Below are positions 52,404 to 61,965 of a DNA stretch of 64,000 nt, piece by piece. Both the position numbers and the translations under genes were made by a program. The notes beneath the pieces were generated by a model. It saw nothing but the letters and a program-made list of their open reading frames with translations, was not told the DNA's origin and ran no database searches. Numbering within the stretch: position 1 is the first letter of the stretch; every line of letters begins with the position of its first letter. Origin of the DNA: Bradyrhizobium sp. CCBAU 051011 (lineage in GTDB: Bacteria > Pseudomonadota > Alphaproteobacteria > Rhizobiales > Xanthobacteraceae); the NCBI RefSeq assembly GCF_009930815.1, contig NZ_CP022222.1, forward strand, positions 5,188,501 through 5,252,500, given 5' to 3'.

Positions 52404-53611
52404 TGAATATCGCCGTAGTCAATGCGCCTGAAGCTGCATCTCCTGAAGCTGCATCTGTCGTAACGCGCGACCGGGTCGTCTGTTTCGTAAATGACGATCT
52501 TAGCGCTGCGGCTCTGCGCAAAGGTCTCGAAGGCAGCAACCTGTCGATCAGGCGTGGTACGATCCGCAATGCCATACGGATGCTCGAAACCGACACTGAT
52601 CTATCCGCGTTGGTGACGGACATCAGTGGGATCGAAGATCCATTCACCGAACTGGAAAGGTTGGCCGGCGTCTGCCCACCCGACGTTCGGGTGGCTCTGA
52701 TCGGTGAGAGCAGGGAGATCACCTTCTATCGCGAACTGATGGAGCTCGGCTTGACGGAGTATCTGCCGAGGCCGCTCACGCGCGATATGGTGCTGGACCA
52801 ACTGCGCCCGAAGCTGCTTGGCGACGCGGCGCTCGGTCCGACGGATCGGGGCGGTCATGTGGTCTCGATCTGCGGTGCGCAGGGGGGCGCCGGAGCAACA
52901 AGTATCGCCATCAACCTCGCACTACAACTGGCCGAGACCACCAAGGCTAAGGTCGCGCTGCTCGATCTTCACCTTCAAGGTGGTGAAACGGCAGTGATGT
53001 TGGGTGTTCAGCCCGGGCCGGGCTTGCGCATCGCTCTGGAAAACCCGATGCGGGCTGACACGCTGTTCCTCGAGCGCGCGGCAATTGAAGTCAACGAGCG
53101 GGTTTGCCTGATCTCCGCCGATGAGGAGCTGGATGCGCAGCTGGACATCACTGAAGCGGGCGTGCGACACGTGCTGGGTCTGCTCCGTCAACGGTTCAAT
53201 TACATCGTTGTCGACATACCGGTCCCATTTCCGCCATCGATTCATCCGGTGATCAACCTCTCCCGTCACGTGCTGGTGCTGCTGGAAGCGGAGGTGACCG
53301 GACTTCGCAATGCCCATGCACTCCGCAACGCCGTCACCAACATCGCCGGCAAAGATCGCGTCTTTACCTTGCTCAATCGTGCCGGTCGTGCCGGGGGCCT
53401 TCCCAGAGCCACGATTGTCAAGGCGCTGGGCGCAGAACCGGACATGGTGATTCCCGATCTCGGGAAGGGGATGACCCAGGCGGTCAATCTCGGAATTCCA
53501 GCTCTAAAGCACGTATCAGGACTGCGACGCCACCTCGCTCCGATTGTACGAGAGATCGCGGGTATCGGTGCCGAGCGGAAGGGATGGTTGAGAAGGCTGC
53601 TAAGGCTATGA
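52403..53611 (+). CDS. cpaE: Pilus localisation ATPase-like protein CpaE/TadZ
   Basis: 402 residues. An N-terminal receiver-like domain (VVCFVNDD ... EYLPRPLTRDMV) is followed by a MinD/ParA-type ATPase domain with a deviant P-loop CGAQGGAGATSIA, lacking the usual lysines as is common in CpaE, and LDLHLQGG as the switch. CpaE/TadZ places the Tad machine at the pole. The start overlaps the cpaB stop (TGATG), and the cpaF start overlaps its stop. Confidence 0.9.
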   Translation: MNIAVVNAPEAASPEAASVVTRDRVVCFVNDDLSAAALRKGLEGSNLSIRRGTIRNAIRMLETDTDLSALVTDISGIEDPFTELERLAGVCPPDVRVALIGESREITFYRELMELGLTEYLPRPLTRDMVLDQLRPKLLGDAALGPTDRGGHVVSICGAQGGAGATSIAINLALQLAETTKAKVALLDLHLQGGETAVMLGVQPGPGLRIALENPMRADTLFLERAAIEVNERVCLISADEELDAQLDITEAGVRHVLGLLRQRFNYIVVDIPVPFPPSIHPVINLSRHVLVLLEAEVTGLRNAHALRNAVTNIAGKDRVFTLLNRAGRAGGLPRATIVKALGAEPDMVIPDLGKGMTQAVNLGIPALKHVSGLRRHLAPIVREIAGIGAERKGWLRRLLRL

Positions 53612-55041
53612 AGAGATTTGGCCGCCGCGCAGACGATACGCCAGTTCGTTTGCCTTCATTAGTGCCAAGCCCGCCTGCGTCGGCGCCGAGCCCGTCTGTG
53701 CAGGGCTTGGCTGCATCCGCACCAGCCGCATCGACCACAGGTGTGCCCGCGTCGACGCCAAGGCGCGATGAACCTTCCGCTCATCATCCCGTGATGCCGG
53801 CTTCGCTGCGCGAACGAGTCATCGAGCAGATTGAGCCGTCGGTGGCCGCAACTGTTTCGCGCGATGTGCTTCGGCGGCAGATTGAGGAGATCATCCACGG
53901 AATCGCCAACGAGGAACGGCTTGAATTGTCAGGCCGCGAGCAGTTTCAACTGGCGGACGAGATTGCGGACGACATGACCGGCTACGGGCCGCTCCGCCCG
54001 CTGCTGCTGGATCAGTCGATTAACGACATCATGGTCAACGGAGCGAGCAACGTTTATGTCGAGCGGCACGGCAAGCTGGAACGGATCGCGGTACGATTCC
54101 GCGACAATGATCACATCGCCTCGGTGGCGCAGAAGATTGCAGCGCAAGTCGGCCGGCGCGTTGACGAATCCAGTCCGATGGTGGATTGCCGCTTGCCGGA
54201 CGGCAGCCGGGTCAACATCATCCTTCCGCCGCTCGCGATCCATAGCCCGTGCATTTCCATTCGGAAATTTCCAAGCCGCCGCTTGAATATGACTGGAATG
54301 ATCGAAAACGGCTCAATGACCCCGGCCATTGGACAGCTGCTGGAGATTGCCGCGCGATCCCGGCTCAATGTTCTTGTCTCTGGCGGTACCGGTTCGGGCA
54401 AGACGACGCTGTTGAACGCCATGAGCCAGTTCATCGATCACAGCGAACGCGTTGTCACCATCGAAGATGCAGCCGAGTTGCAGTTGCAACAGCCGCACGT
54501 GATCAGCCTGGAGACCCGGCCTGCCAGCCTGGAAGGCACGGGGCAGGTGACACAACGCGATCTGGTGTGGAATGCGCTGCGCATGCGTCCTGACCGGATC
54601 GTCGTAGGTGAGGTGCGCGGCGCTGAAGCGTTTGACATGCTGCAAGCAATGAACACAGGCCATGATGGTTCGATATCCACGGTGCATGCCAATAGCGCCC
54701 GCGACGCAATGACCCGTATTGAAAACATGGTCCAGATGGGACAGCCAAATCTGCCACTCCGGGCAATTCGATCTCAGATCGTCGCTGCGTTGGACATCAT
54801 TGTGCAGGTAGAACGCATGCGGGATGGACAGCGTCGCGTTATCCAGATTAGCGAGGTGATCGGGCTGGAAGGCGAGGTGATCACCACCAATGACATCGCG
54901 GCGTTCGAGTACGAACACGAGGATGTTCACGGCCGGATATCGGGCGCCTACAGGTCCACACACGCAGTCCCAAAGTTCAAGAGCCGTCTTACCTATTATG
55001 GGCTTGATCGAGCCTGGGCCGAGGCTATGAGGCAGCTATAA
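53608..55041 (+). CDS. cpaF: Tad secretion ATPase CpaF/TadA
   Basis: About 477 residues, VirB11-like ATPase driving pilus extension and retraction. A Pro/Ala/Ser-rich linker (residues 10-60) precedes the conserved part. Seen are [17 protein letters not shown], Walker [11 protein letters not shown] (about 258-267), the Walker B-region [21 protein letters not shown] and [12 protein letters not shown]. The ATG at 53608 overlaps the cpaE stop (ATGA) with TAAGG upstream; an ATG at 53584 would add eight residues. Partners are TadB and TadC, encoded next. Confidence 0.94.
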   Translation: MKRFGRRADDTPVRLPSLVPSPPASAPSPSVQGLAASAPAASTTGVPASTPRRDEPSAHHPVMPASLRERVIEQIEPSVAATVSRDVLRRQIEEIIHGIANEERLELSGREQFQLADEIADDMTGYGPLRPLLLDQSINDIMVNGASNVYVERHGKLERIAVRFRDNDHIASVAQKIAAQVGRRVDESSPMVDCRLPDGSRVNIILPPLAIHSPCISIRKFPSRRLNMTGMIENGSMTPAIGQLLEIAARSRLNVLVSGGTGSGKTTLLNAMSQFIDHSERVVTIEDAAELQLQQPHVISLETRPASLEGTGQVTQRDLVWNALRMRPDRIVVGEVRGAEAFDMLQAMNTGHDGSISTVHANSARDAMTRIENMVQMGQPNLPLRAIRSQIVAALDIIVQVERMRDGQRRVIQISEVIGLEGEVITTNDIAAFEYEHEDVHGRISGAYRSTHAVPKFKSRLTYYGLDRAWAEAMRQL

Positions 55042-55970
55042 TGCCGCAGTTTCTGACCACCATTGACCTGGTGCTCCTGATATGCGCGGCAGCCGCGACG
55101 TTGTGGCTCGACGCACGAGAACGGCGCATCGCTCGTCAACTATCGATAGCTCTGCCAATTTCGCATTCAGCGAAGCTGCCCTCCATTCGTCGGTTGGAGG
55201 CCGGGTCCCGCTCGCAGTTTCTCTTCCGCATAGCCGGTTACAAGACTGGGATAGTTTACGCTTGGCACCCCGCGTATGTGCTGTTTGCCGGTGTGATCGC
55301 AGCAGTCGCAATCCTTTACGCCAATAGCGTGCTGAAGTTTTCTAACTTCTACGCGTATCCGGCGGCTGCAGTTGTCGCCATCATGGTCGTGCGAGGCCTG
55401 TTTGGATGGCAACGACATCGCCTCGCCAGTCAACTGTTCCGACAGCTACCCGACACGATCCAGCTGGTTACGAGTACTGTTCGAGCTGGGCTACCCGTGA
55501 CCGAAGCATTTCGCACCATTGCTCGCGAGATGCCGCAACCAACAGCTGGGCAGTTTGCAATCGTATGCAGCGAACTGAGTATGGGGAGACCTCCAGAGGA
55601 GGCTGTAGAAGCTGTCTATCGGCGAACGCAAGTGACAGAGTATGGGATCTTTGCGGTCACACTTGCAGTCCAGCTAAAGTCAGGTGGCAGTTTGACCGAA
55701 ACCTTACAAACACTGGGAGATACTGTGAGGCAGCGCGTTGCGCTCGCTGCTCGCGCGAAGGCTCTGGCTGGAGAGGTGATCTTTTCCTCACGAGCGCTTT
55801 CATTGTCGCCCGTAATTGTAGGTGGGTTACTATACTTGATCAATCCGCTGACAGTCGATCTGCTGATCTATGATCGGACGGGAAACAAGCTCCTGGCTTA
55901 CGCAGCAGCCTCAGTGATTGTCGGGTCCCTTGTGATACGTTGGATGGTCAGAAGGGAAACAGAACTATGA
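55041..55970 (+). CDS. tadB: Tad inner-membrane platform protein TadB
   Basis: 309 residues with N- and C-terminal membrane segments and a central T2SSF domain (LPDTIQLVTSTVRAGLPVTEAF and QLKSGGSLTETLQTLGDTVRQR, the second being the family signature). It forms the platform with TadC on which CpaF acts. The start shares an A with the cpaF stop (TAATG). By eye this and the next two genes are less GC-rich than the rest of the window. Confidence 0.9.
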   Translation: MPQFLTTIDLVLLICAAAATLWLDARERRIARQLSIALPISHSAKLPSIRRLEAGSRSQFLFRIAGYKTGIVYAWHPAYVLFAGVIAAVAILYANSVLKFSNFYAYPAAAVVAIMVVRGLFGWQRHRLASQLFRQLPDTIQLVTSTVRAGLPVTEAFRTIAREMPQPTAGQFAIVCSELSMGRPPEEAVEAVYRRTQVTEYGIFAVTLAVQLKSGGSLTETLQTLGDTVRQRVALAARAKALAGEVIFSSRALSLSPVIVGGLLYLINPLTVDLLIYDRTGNKLLAYAAASVIVGSLVIRWMVRRETEL

Positions 55971-56878
55971 CTTTTGGTCTCAGTTTGGTGGCCCTCACCA
56001 TAGCACTTGCGACCGCGACCGTCGTGCTGATCATCCACGAACTGCACATTCGTGCGTTGAACATGCGGGTGTCAAACGCCGTGTTGGGCGTTCCTGGCCG
56101 GTCAGCGCCCCTCCAAGACGTGACCGGTTGGCTTTCGTCGCTCGGCATGCGGTATCGGCACTTCTACTCTGCGGAGAATATCGACCAGCTCCGAACGATC
56201 GTTCAATCGTCAGGTTTGAATCCTCATCGAACCGTGCCGATCTGGATCGGTGTCAAAACTGTCAGCATGTTCTTATTTCCGATCATTGCCCTGTTTGTCG
56301 GGCAGCTTCTTGGGAAGCCACTGACCGATGTGCTGATCTTCAGTCTCATTGGCGTGGTGCTCGGAATTATGGGGCCGCGGTTGATCCTGTTGGTGCTGAA
56401 GCGGCGCTTCAATGCCGCCATTCGGCAAGGCACGCCGGATATGATCGATTTGCTGGTTGTCTGCAGCGAAGCGGGAATGGGTCTGGAGAGCGCGCTGGAA
56501 CGAGTAGCGGAAGAAATGAACCAGACTAATCCTGCGATGGCCCGGGTTTTGTACGGCCTTCTTGATGATCTCAGGATATTGCCAAATCGCAGCGAGGCAT
56601 TCGAGAAGCTGGCATTTGCGTCAGAAGGACTTCGCCGGTTCGGCACCATGGTTAGCCAGAGCCTGCAGTACGGAACGCCACTGAGCCAGGCCCTGCGCAG
56701 TATCGCTATCGACCTCCGGCGAGAACGTATTACTAACCTGGAGGAACGAGCGCACAAGTTAGGCGCCAAGCTGACCATTCCGATGGTGTTGTTCTTGCTT
56801 CCAGCCATGTTCGTCATTCTGGGTGGAAGTCCGTTTCTGCACCTCGTGCGTACATTCTCCAGTATCGGGGTGAAGTGA
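55967..56878 (+). CDS. tadC: Tad inner-membrane platform protein TadC
   Basis: About 303 residues. T2SSF domain with PDMIDLLVVCSEAGMGLESALERVA and MVSQSLQYGTPLSQALRSIA, and a C-terminal membrane segment (IPMVLFLLPAMFVILGG). The ATG at 55967 overlaps the tadB stop (ATGA). It acts with TadB in the pilus platform. The next gene, a methyltransferase, starts 3 bp after its stop. Confidence 0.9.
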   Translation: MTFGLSLVALTIALATATVVLIIHELHIRALNMRVSNAVLGVPGRSAPLQDVTGWLSSLGMRYRHFYSAENIDQLRTIVQSSGLNPHRTVPIWIGVKTVSMFLFPIIALFVGQLLGKPLTDVLIFSLIGVVLGIMGPRLILLVLKRRFNAAIRQGTPDMIDLLVVCSEAGMGLESALERVAEEMNQTNPAMARVLYGLLDDLRILPNRSEAFEKLAFASEGLRRFGTMVSQSLQYGTPLSQALRSIAIDLRRERITNLEERAHKLGAKLTIPMVLFLLPAMFVILGGSPFLHLVRTFSSIGVK

Positions 56879-56881
56879 GCC

Positions 56882-57526
56882 ATGAGCACGGTTACCGTGT
56901 CGAAGAACTGGTCTTACGAATGGATGATGCAACTGCTCGGCAGTATGTGGTTTCTGTTGCTGGCACTTTGCGTCGCCATCAGAATTGGGTCATTTACCGA
57001 TCCCTGGCCATCGCTGCTATCAAGTTTTTGCCTTGCCGTCTTCTACATGCTCCTGGCGCTGTTGATCATGACCAGATCACCGGCAAAAGCGCATGCGGAT
57101 GGGTTGCTGCCCAGGGTAGCCGCGTTCGTCGGCAGCTATATGCCATGGACAATCTCCTTCTTCGGCAAGTCCGACCAGGCGTTGCCAAACTTGCTGTCCA
57201 CCGCTTGCGTGCTGATCGGCATGATCATGATGCTTGTCACCATCCGACACCTAGGGCGGTCGTTCAGTTTGGTGCCACAGGCGCGTTCAGTGGTGCAAAC
57301 CGGTCCCTATCGATGGATCAAGCACCCGCTCTACCTCGCAGAAGAGATCGTAATACTGGGTGTAGTGCTGCAATACCTGACACCGGCAACGGTGATCGTA
57401 CTGGTCCTGCATATCGGCGTTCAAGTATGCCGAATTCTTTACGAAGAAGACCTGCTTCGGCGCACTTGCCCAGAGTATTCCAGCTACGAAGCATCGCGTT
57501 GGAGATTGGTCCCTTATGTTTGGTGA
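56882..57526 (+). CDS. Membrane methyltransferase, ICMT/PEMT-like, inside the tad operon
   Basis: 214 residues with about five membrane segments. The C-terminal block QTGPYRWIKHPLYLAEEI and the later EEDLLRRTCPEYSSYEA with RWRLVPYVW match the isoprenylcysteine carboxyl methyltransferase / phospholipid methyltransferase superfamily, where these residues bind SAM. It sits 3 bp after tadC and 6 bp before a TadE-like gene, so it is co-translated with pilus genes. Its substrate is unknown: a pilin-related protein, a lipid or an isoprenoid are all possible. Confidence 0.8.
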   Translation: MSTVTVSKNWSYEWMMQLLGSMWFLLLALCVAIRIGSFTDPWPSLLSSFCLAVFYMLLALLIMTRSPAKAHADGLLPRVAAFVGSYMPWTISFFGKSDQALPNLLSTACVLIGMIMMLVTIRHLGRSFSLVPQARSVVQTGPYRWIKHPLYLAEEIVILGVVLQYLTPATVIVLVLHIGVQVCRILYEEDLLRRTCPEYSSYEASRWRLVPYVW

Positions 57527-57532
57527 GCGGCT

Positions 57533-58066
57533 ATGCGTGGCCGAATTGTCATGGACATCGTTCAAATCGCTCGTGCTCGGGGTCGTCATTCGGACGTGGT
57601 AAGTGTCCGTCGAGGCAGGCGCGCGAGCCATCGAAAGTCTTTCATCCCGGATCAGCGCGGTGCCGCCGCGTTGGAAATGCTGGTTGTCTTCGCGTTCTTG
57701 GGGGTGACTCTGCTTCTGCCGCTTGCCGACGTTGCTGCCGCTGGCTTTCGGTTTGTAGCCGCGTGGGAGGCATTGCGCGCCTTCGGGCAAAGAATCCAGT
57801 ACAATCCGCCACCTGACGTTACAGATTGGGCAGGCTGGAAGTCAGGGCTCCCCACTTCGGTTTCGGGTTATCCCATCAACAATCTCCAAGTCGTTTGCAG
57901 CGACTCCATGGCTGCCTGCTCCGCAGGCAACTCTGATTCGCCCAAGCACTACACATACACGACGACCGTCACCGTGGCGCCGATCGTGCTGAGATCGGTG
58001 ATCTGTCGGAGTGGTAACGCCGATCCTTGTTCGTTCACACTGCCTTACGCAGAACGGTTTCAATAG
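57533..58066 (+). CDS. TadE-like pseudopilin
   Basis: 177 residues. After a basic leader of about 43 residues comes DQRGAAALEMLVVFAFLGV: Gly at the prepilin cleavage site and Glu at mature position 5, followed by a membrane helix, the TadE pattern. The C-terminal periplasmic part has several Cys (VVCSDSMAACSAG; later VICRSG and DPCSF) that may form disulfides. Likely processed by CpaA. Start ATG 57533; a shorter form at 57551 is possible. Confidence 0.8.
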   Translation: MRGRIVMDIVQIARARGRHSDVVSVRRGRRASHRKSFIPDQRGAAALEMLVVFAFLGVTLLLPLADVAAAGFRFVAAWEALRAFGQRIQYNPPPDVTDWAGWKSGLPTSVSGYPINNLQVVCSDSMAACSAGNSDSPKHYTYTTTVTVAPIVLRSVICRSGNADPCSFTLPYAERFQ

Positions 58067-58075
58067 GAGTGGTCC

Positions 58076-59416
58076 ATGCGTGGCTTGCTTCACTCTCGTC
58101 GTGGTTCCGTCGCCTTCGCAACCGTTATCGCCCTGGTGCCGCTGATAGGTGTGGTCGCGCTCGGGGGCGAGGCGGGATCGTGGTACGTCACCAGGCAACA
58201 CGCGCAGAATGCCGCCGATGCGGCAGCCTATTCCGGTGCCGTGCAGCAATTATGCTTATCGAACCCGCCGTGCGCGGCGGGTCTAGAATCAGTGGACTAT
58301 CGCGCCAAGCAATCCGCGGCACAGAACGCGTTCTGCAACGCGGGCGGCACCTCCTATCCCGGCTCCCAGTGCGCCGGTAGTCTTCCATCAGGAGTCTCGC
58401 AGACCGTCCAGGTCGCTTCGCTCACTTCATGGAAGGGGGCGGCCGGAACTTACGTTCAGGCCACTGTCAGCCAGCAACAGCCAGCATACCTGGCGAGAGT
58501 GCTTGGCTTGTCCACTGTCAATATAGGCGCGACAGCCGTGGCCAAAGTACAAAGCCTGACGGCGCCGCCGTGCGTGTTGTCATTGACCGGCTCTATCAGT
58601 TTTCAAGGCAGCCCGAACATCGATGCGCCTAATTGCGGCATGGCCTCGAACAGTACGGCCAAGGATGCAATCAACTTCACTGGCGGCGGGATGAGCATGA
58701 ATCTCGGCTCATTATCGACTGTCGGCGGCTGCACGGGTGGCGCATCGTTCTGTAACACCGCGCTCACTTATATGCCGGCGCCGATCCCAAATCCCTTCTC
58801 CGCGCTTGACGGAGTTACGATACCGACGCTCGCGAAGTGTCCGGATAACACTCTGACCGCTTCCAGTGCAGCGACCCCTTGCAGGAACGACAAGTTTAAA
58901 TTGACCGGTAATGCTAGTGACTCCCCCGCTCCATTGACGGGTGGGGTCTACTTCATCTCTGGCGAATTCACCCTCAGTGGTGGCGTGTCGATCTCCGGCA
59001 CAGCACTTTTCATCCTGTTGCCCGGTTCGAGCTTGAAGATGAATGGCGGGAGTTCCCTCAATATCACTGGCAACCCGTCGGTCGCAGCCTCGCAGCTTCC
59101 GTCTGCACTTCAGTCCTACGCCAGCCTGTTCGCCAATATGGCGATCTATAAGATCCCTGATCCTGACACGAGCAAGAATGGCCCGAACGACCTACAATTC
59201 GGCGGAAATTCCGGTATCAATTTGAAAGGGGTCATGTACTTGCCGAGCGCGAATGTGACGTATCAGGGCGATCCGACGCTCGACTTAGCCGGCGGCAAGT
59301 GTGGCGAGTTGATCGCCAAGTCAGTCGAGTTCAACGGTAATGCCACCTTTGACACCACAGGGTGCCCGTCGCAAACGAAGCTGACTAGCAGCCAGTATGT
59401 CCAGTTGGTGCAGTGA
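58076..59416 (+). CDS. TadG-like pilus assembly protein
   Basis: 446 residues. The N-terminus SRRGSVAFATVIALVPLIGVVALGG is a TadG/TadE-type membrane anchor, followed by the block VTRQHAQNAADAAAYSGAVQ typical of the putative Flp pilus-assembly TadE/G-like family. The long periplasmic remainder is Gly/Ser/Asn-rich with paired Cys and resembles beta-helical surface or anchoring modules. No von Willebrand A motif (DxSxS) was seen. It is between two TadE-like genes, and its stop overlaps the next start. Confidence 0.82.
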   Translation: MRGLLHSRRGSVAFATVIALVPLIGVVALGGEAGSWYVTRQHAQNAADAAAYSGAVQQLCLSNPPCAAGLESVDYRAKQSAAQNAFCNAGGTSYPGSQCAGSLPSGVSQTVQVASLTSWKGAAGTYVQATVSQQQPAYLARVLGLSTVNIGATAVAKVQSLTAPPCVLSLTGSISFQGSPNIDAPNCGMASNSTAKDAINFTGGGMSMNLGSLSTVGGCTGGASFCNTALTYMPAPIPNPFSALDGVTIPTLAKCPDNTLTASSAATPCRNDKFKLTGNASDSPAPLTGGVYFISGEFTLSGGVSISGTALFILLPGSSLKMNGGSSLNITGNPSVAASQLPSALQSYASLFANMAIYKIPDPDTSKNGPNDLQFGGNSGINLKGVMYLPSANVTYQGDPTLDLAGGKCGELIAKSVEFNGNATFDTTGCPSQTKLTSSQYVQLVQ

Positions 59417-59829
59417 TGAGAACGCTCGATCAGCGCGGCGTAGGGGCGATGGAATTTTGTCTCGTCGCGGTGCCGCTTTTCATACTGATGTTCGCCATCT
59501 TCGATTTGGGGCGTTACGCAATCACCATGCAGTCATTGCGCACACTCGCGAATGCTGGTGCTCGGACCTGGATGATCAACGATTGCTTCGTCAATAGCGC
59601 ACTCCAGAAAGTTCCACCAACCTGTTCCGGCGACCCCCTGCCATCTGCTGCGGAGAAAAAGGCCGTTGCCCCAATGCTGTTTGCCGGCGGTCTCACGCCA
59701 ACGCTGACCACCACGACGGGAGCCAGCGCAATTACTGTTACGGCATCGGAACCGAGTTTCAACATGCTGATGCCGATTTGGGGCACCGCATTGAACGCGC
59801 CGAGCGCCTCCACGACCATCCCCTTCTAA
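59416..59829 (+). CDS. TadE-like pseudopilin 2
   Basis: About 137 residues. DQRGVGAMEFCLVAVPLFILMFAIFDLGRYAI has the prepilin Gly (written here in full as positions 6-37), Glu at mature position 5 and one membrane helix. The periplasmic part contains NDCFVNSALQKVPPTCSG. The ATG at 59416 overlaps the previous stop (TGATG). It ends the first tad transcription block; a 460-bp gap then separates it from the secretin gene. Confidence 0.82.
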   Translation: MRTLDQRGVGAMEFCLVAVPLFILMFAIFDLGRYAITMQSLRTLANAGARTWMINDCFVNSALQKVPPTCSGDPLPSAAEKKAVAPMLFAGGLTPTLTTTTGASAITVTASEPSFNMLMPIWGTALNAPSASTTIPF

Positions 59830-60292
59830 TCGGCATCGTTCTGGAGTTCGTGCGGTAAGTGCTGGAGGAGTTTGACCTGACTGTCTGAACGGATGTGCCG
59901 CATCGGTCAGGGAGCCTTTGCCGAGGCGAGCTGCCAAGCGGAGAGAGGGCAGGTAGGCACGCAATGCACGCAAGCGGGCATAGCAGTGGTGCCTTGGCAA
60001 CATTCAAAAGTTTTCTCCGGTGCTGCACAGCCCGATAGAGGTCTCTCCTTGCCAACGATGCAGATGAGGGGATGATGAATTTAGTGCCGCATCCGCGGCG
60101 AAGACTTGGCCTCTGTGAGGCGGCGCTGAGTTTGTGCGTAAGGCCGGTGTGCGCAAGGACAAGGGATTCGGACGTAACGATTTATATTGGAACAGCTTGT
60201 AAGCTCTACGGCCTGGTGTGCGAGGGAGAGTTTTAGGACGCCGAGGCCGTAAATTTACGGGGACGGAAGTGGATCGCGGCGAGGGGAATGGA
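59830..60292. promoter_or_regulatory. Regulatory region upstream of the secretin gene
   Basis: About 460 bp without a recognised gene. A perfect 14-bp palindrome CCGTAAATTTACGG (60247-60260) lies 33 bp before the cpaC ATG. An AT-rich patch at 60175-60205 (with arms AGCTT/AAGCT) may hold the promoter. GAGGGG (60281-60286) is the cpaC ribosome site. Confidence 0.5.
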
Positions 60293-61951
60293 ATGGGCGG
60301 TCGCGTTTTTTGTAAGGCACGAGGGAGGCTTTTCGCCTCGAGCACGATAGTTCTTGTCGCTGCGCTTGCCATGTTTGATACCGTCGACCAGGCGGGGGCT
60401 GCCGATCGGCGAAGCTCCGGCGGCGGCGTCTTTGTCAGCGAAATGAACGACGTCCAGCGCGTCAAGGTGACCCTCAACAAGTCACGCACCTTCAGGGTCA
60501 ATACGCCGTTTTCGACGATTGTCGCGGGCTCGCCTGACATCGTCGACGTGAAGTCCCTGAGCGATCACCTGATTTACATCCAGGGCAAGCAGACCGGCAC
60601 CACCAACGTCATCCTGTTCGACTCGTCGATGAAGCAGATCGGCATCCTCGATGTCGAGGTAGCGATCGACACCGGAAATCTGCAGCAGAACATCCGGACC
60701 AGCACCGGCATGCAGGGGATTCGTGTCTCGTCGTCCGAAGGGCAGGTGGTGCTCAGTGGAACCGCCGTTGACGCCGTTGCGGCGGAGCGGGCGATGGCGA
60801 TCGCCACCAGCACCGTTGCGAAAGGGGGCGTCGTCGTCAACGCGATGAGCGTCGCGGCACCGCAACAGGTGATGCTGGAGGTGCGCTTCCTCGAGGTTAA
60901 TCGGGAGGCTGGGCGTAATCTCGGGGTGAACCTGTACGCTGCCAATGCCAATGGCACCAATGTCGGGAATACGGGACTTGGCAATTTGAACACTGCGGCA
61001 GGCCGAACACCGATTGGTGGTATTAATACGGTCCAAAACCCCATTGGTAATACTGGCGGCACGCCTGTTGGTGCTTCTCCTACCGGCAGCCTTCCGTTAC
61101 TCGGAACGTTGGGAGCGCTCGTCGGCACCGCGGGCGGCGTCGCCCCGATTCCGTTCGGAAGCTTGTTGACCAGTATTGTTCGAACCAGCAACGGCGGTTC
61201 GGTGGACTTGCTGATCTCTGCATTGGAAACGAAAGGATTGGTTCGCCGGCTGGCGGAGCCGAATTTGACCACGCTTTCCGGGGATGCCGCCCGCTTCCTG
61301 GCTGGCGGCGAATTTCCAGTGCCGATCCCGAACACGACGACGACCGGTTTTCCCACCATCACCATCGATTACAAGAAATTCGGTGTTGAGCTGGCCTTCG
61401 TGCCCACCGTTCTCTCGCGGGGCGTGATCAATCTTCGGGTGGAGCCGTCGGTGAGCGAGCTTGATTTCACCAATGCTGTGACGATTCAGGGGACGACAGT
61501 TCCTGCTTTGACCCGGCGCGACGCGCGCACCACGGTCGAATTGCGCGACGGCCAGAGTTTTGCCATCGCCGGCTTGCTGCAGACCCGTAACCGGCAGGAC
61601 GTTTCGCAATTGCCGTGGATCGGCTCGGTGCCCGTGCTTGGAACCTTGTTCAGCAGCAAGTCCTACCAGCAGGAGGAAACGGACCTCGTCATCATCATCA
61701 CGCCGCGCCTGGTTGCGCCAGCGGTGCCGGGGCAGGCGCTGGCGTCGCCGCTCGACTCACGGCTGCCGGCCAACGATGTCGACTTCTTCCTCAATGGCCA
61801 GATGGAAGTGCGCAAGCGCTACAACGACTACGTCAATTCCGGAGGCGAGGTAAAAGGACCCTACGGTCACATCATCGCTCCTGAGGTCACTGCGACGATT
61901 CCGGTACCGGCCCCCGCTGCAAACCAGCCGGTTGTGAAAACGCTCAACTGA
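60293..61951 (+). CDS. cpaC: Tad outer-membrane secretin CpaC/RcpA
   Basis: About 552 residues. A signal peptide precedes a BON/N-domain region (VTLNKSRTFRVNTPFSTIVAGSPDIVDV, about residues 57-84), a Gly/Asn-rich segment (about 230-290) and the secretin core with the blocks VRRLAEPNLTTLSGDAARFLAGGEFPVPIP, GVELAFVPTV, LRDGQSFAIAGLL and the terminal WIGSVPVLGTLFSS. It forms the outer-membrane channel for the pilus. The ATG at 60293 follows GAGGGG; a frame from 60218 is longer but lacks a ribosome site. It is detached from cpaB, where it normally lies. Confidence 0.93.
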   Translation: MGGRVFCKARGRLFASSTIVLVAALAMFDTVDQAGAADRRSSGGGVFVSEMNDVQRVKVTLNKSRTFRVNTPFSTIVAGSPDIVDVKSLSDHLIYIQGKQTGTTNVILFDSSMKQIGILDVEVAIDTGNLQQNIRTSTGMQGIRVSSSEGQVVLSGTAVDAVAAERAMAIATSTVAKGGVVVNAMSVAAPQQVMLEVRFLEVNREAGRNLGVNLYAANANGTNVGNTGLGNLNTAAGRTPIGGINTVQNPIGNTGGTPVGASPTGSLPLLGTLGALVGTAGGVAPIPFGSLLTSIVRTSNGGSVDLLISALETKGLVRRLAEPNLTTLSGDAARFLAGGEFPVPIPNTTTTGFPTITIDYKKFGVELAFVPTVLSRGVINLRVEPSVSELDFTNAVTIQGTTVPALTRRDARTTVELRDGQSFAIAGLLQTRNRQDVSQLPWIGSVPVLGTLFSSKSYQQEETDLVIIITPRLVAPAVPGQALASPLDSRLPANDVDFFLNGQMEVRKRYNDYVNSGGEVKGPYGHIIAPEVTATIPVPAPAANQPVVKTLN

Positions 61952-61965
61952 GAAGGAAGCGAGAG

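Noticed and set aside
55041..57526. Tad genes of lower GC as a recent horizontal island
   Set aside because: Composition looks different by eye only; there is no integrase, flanking repeat or tRNA, so recent transfer cannot be supported.
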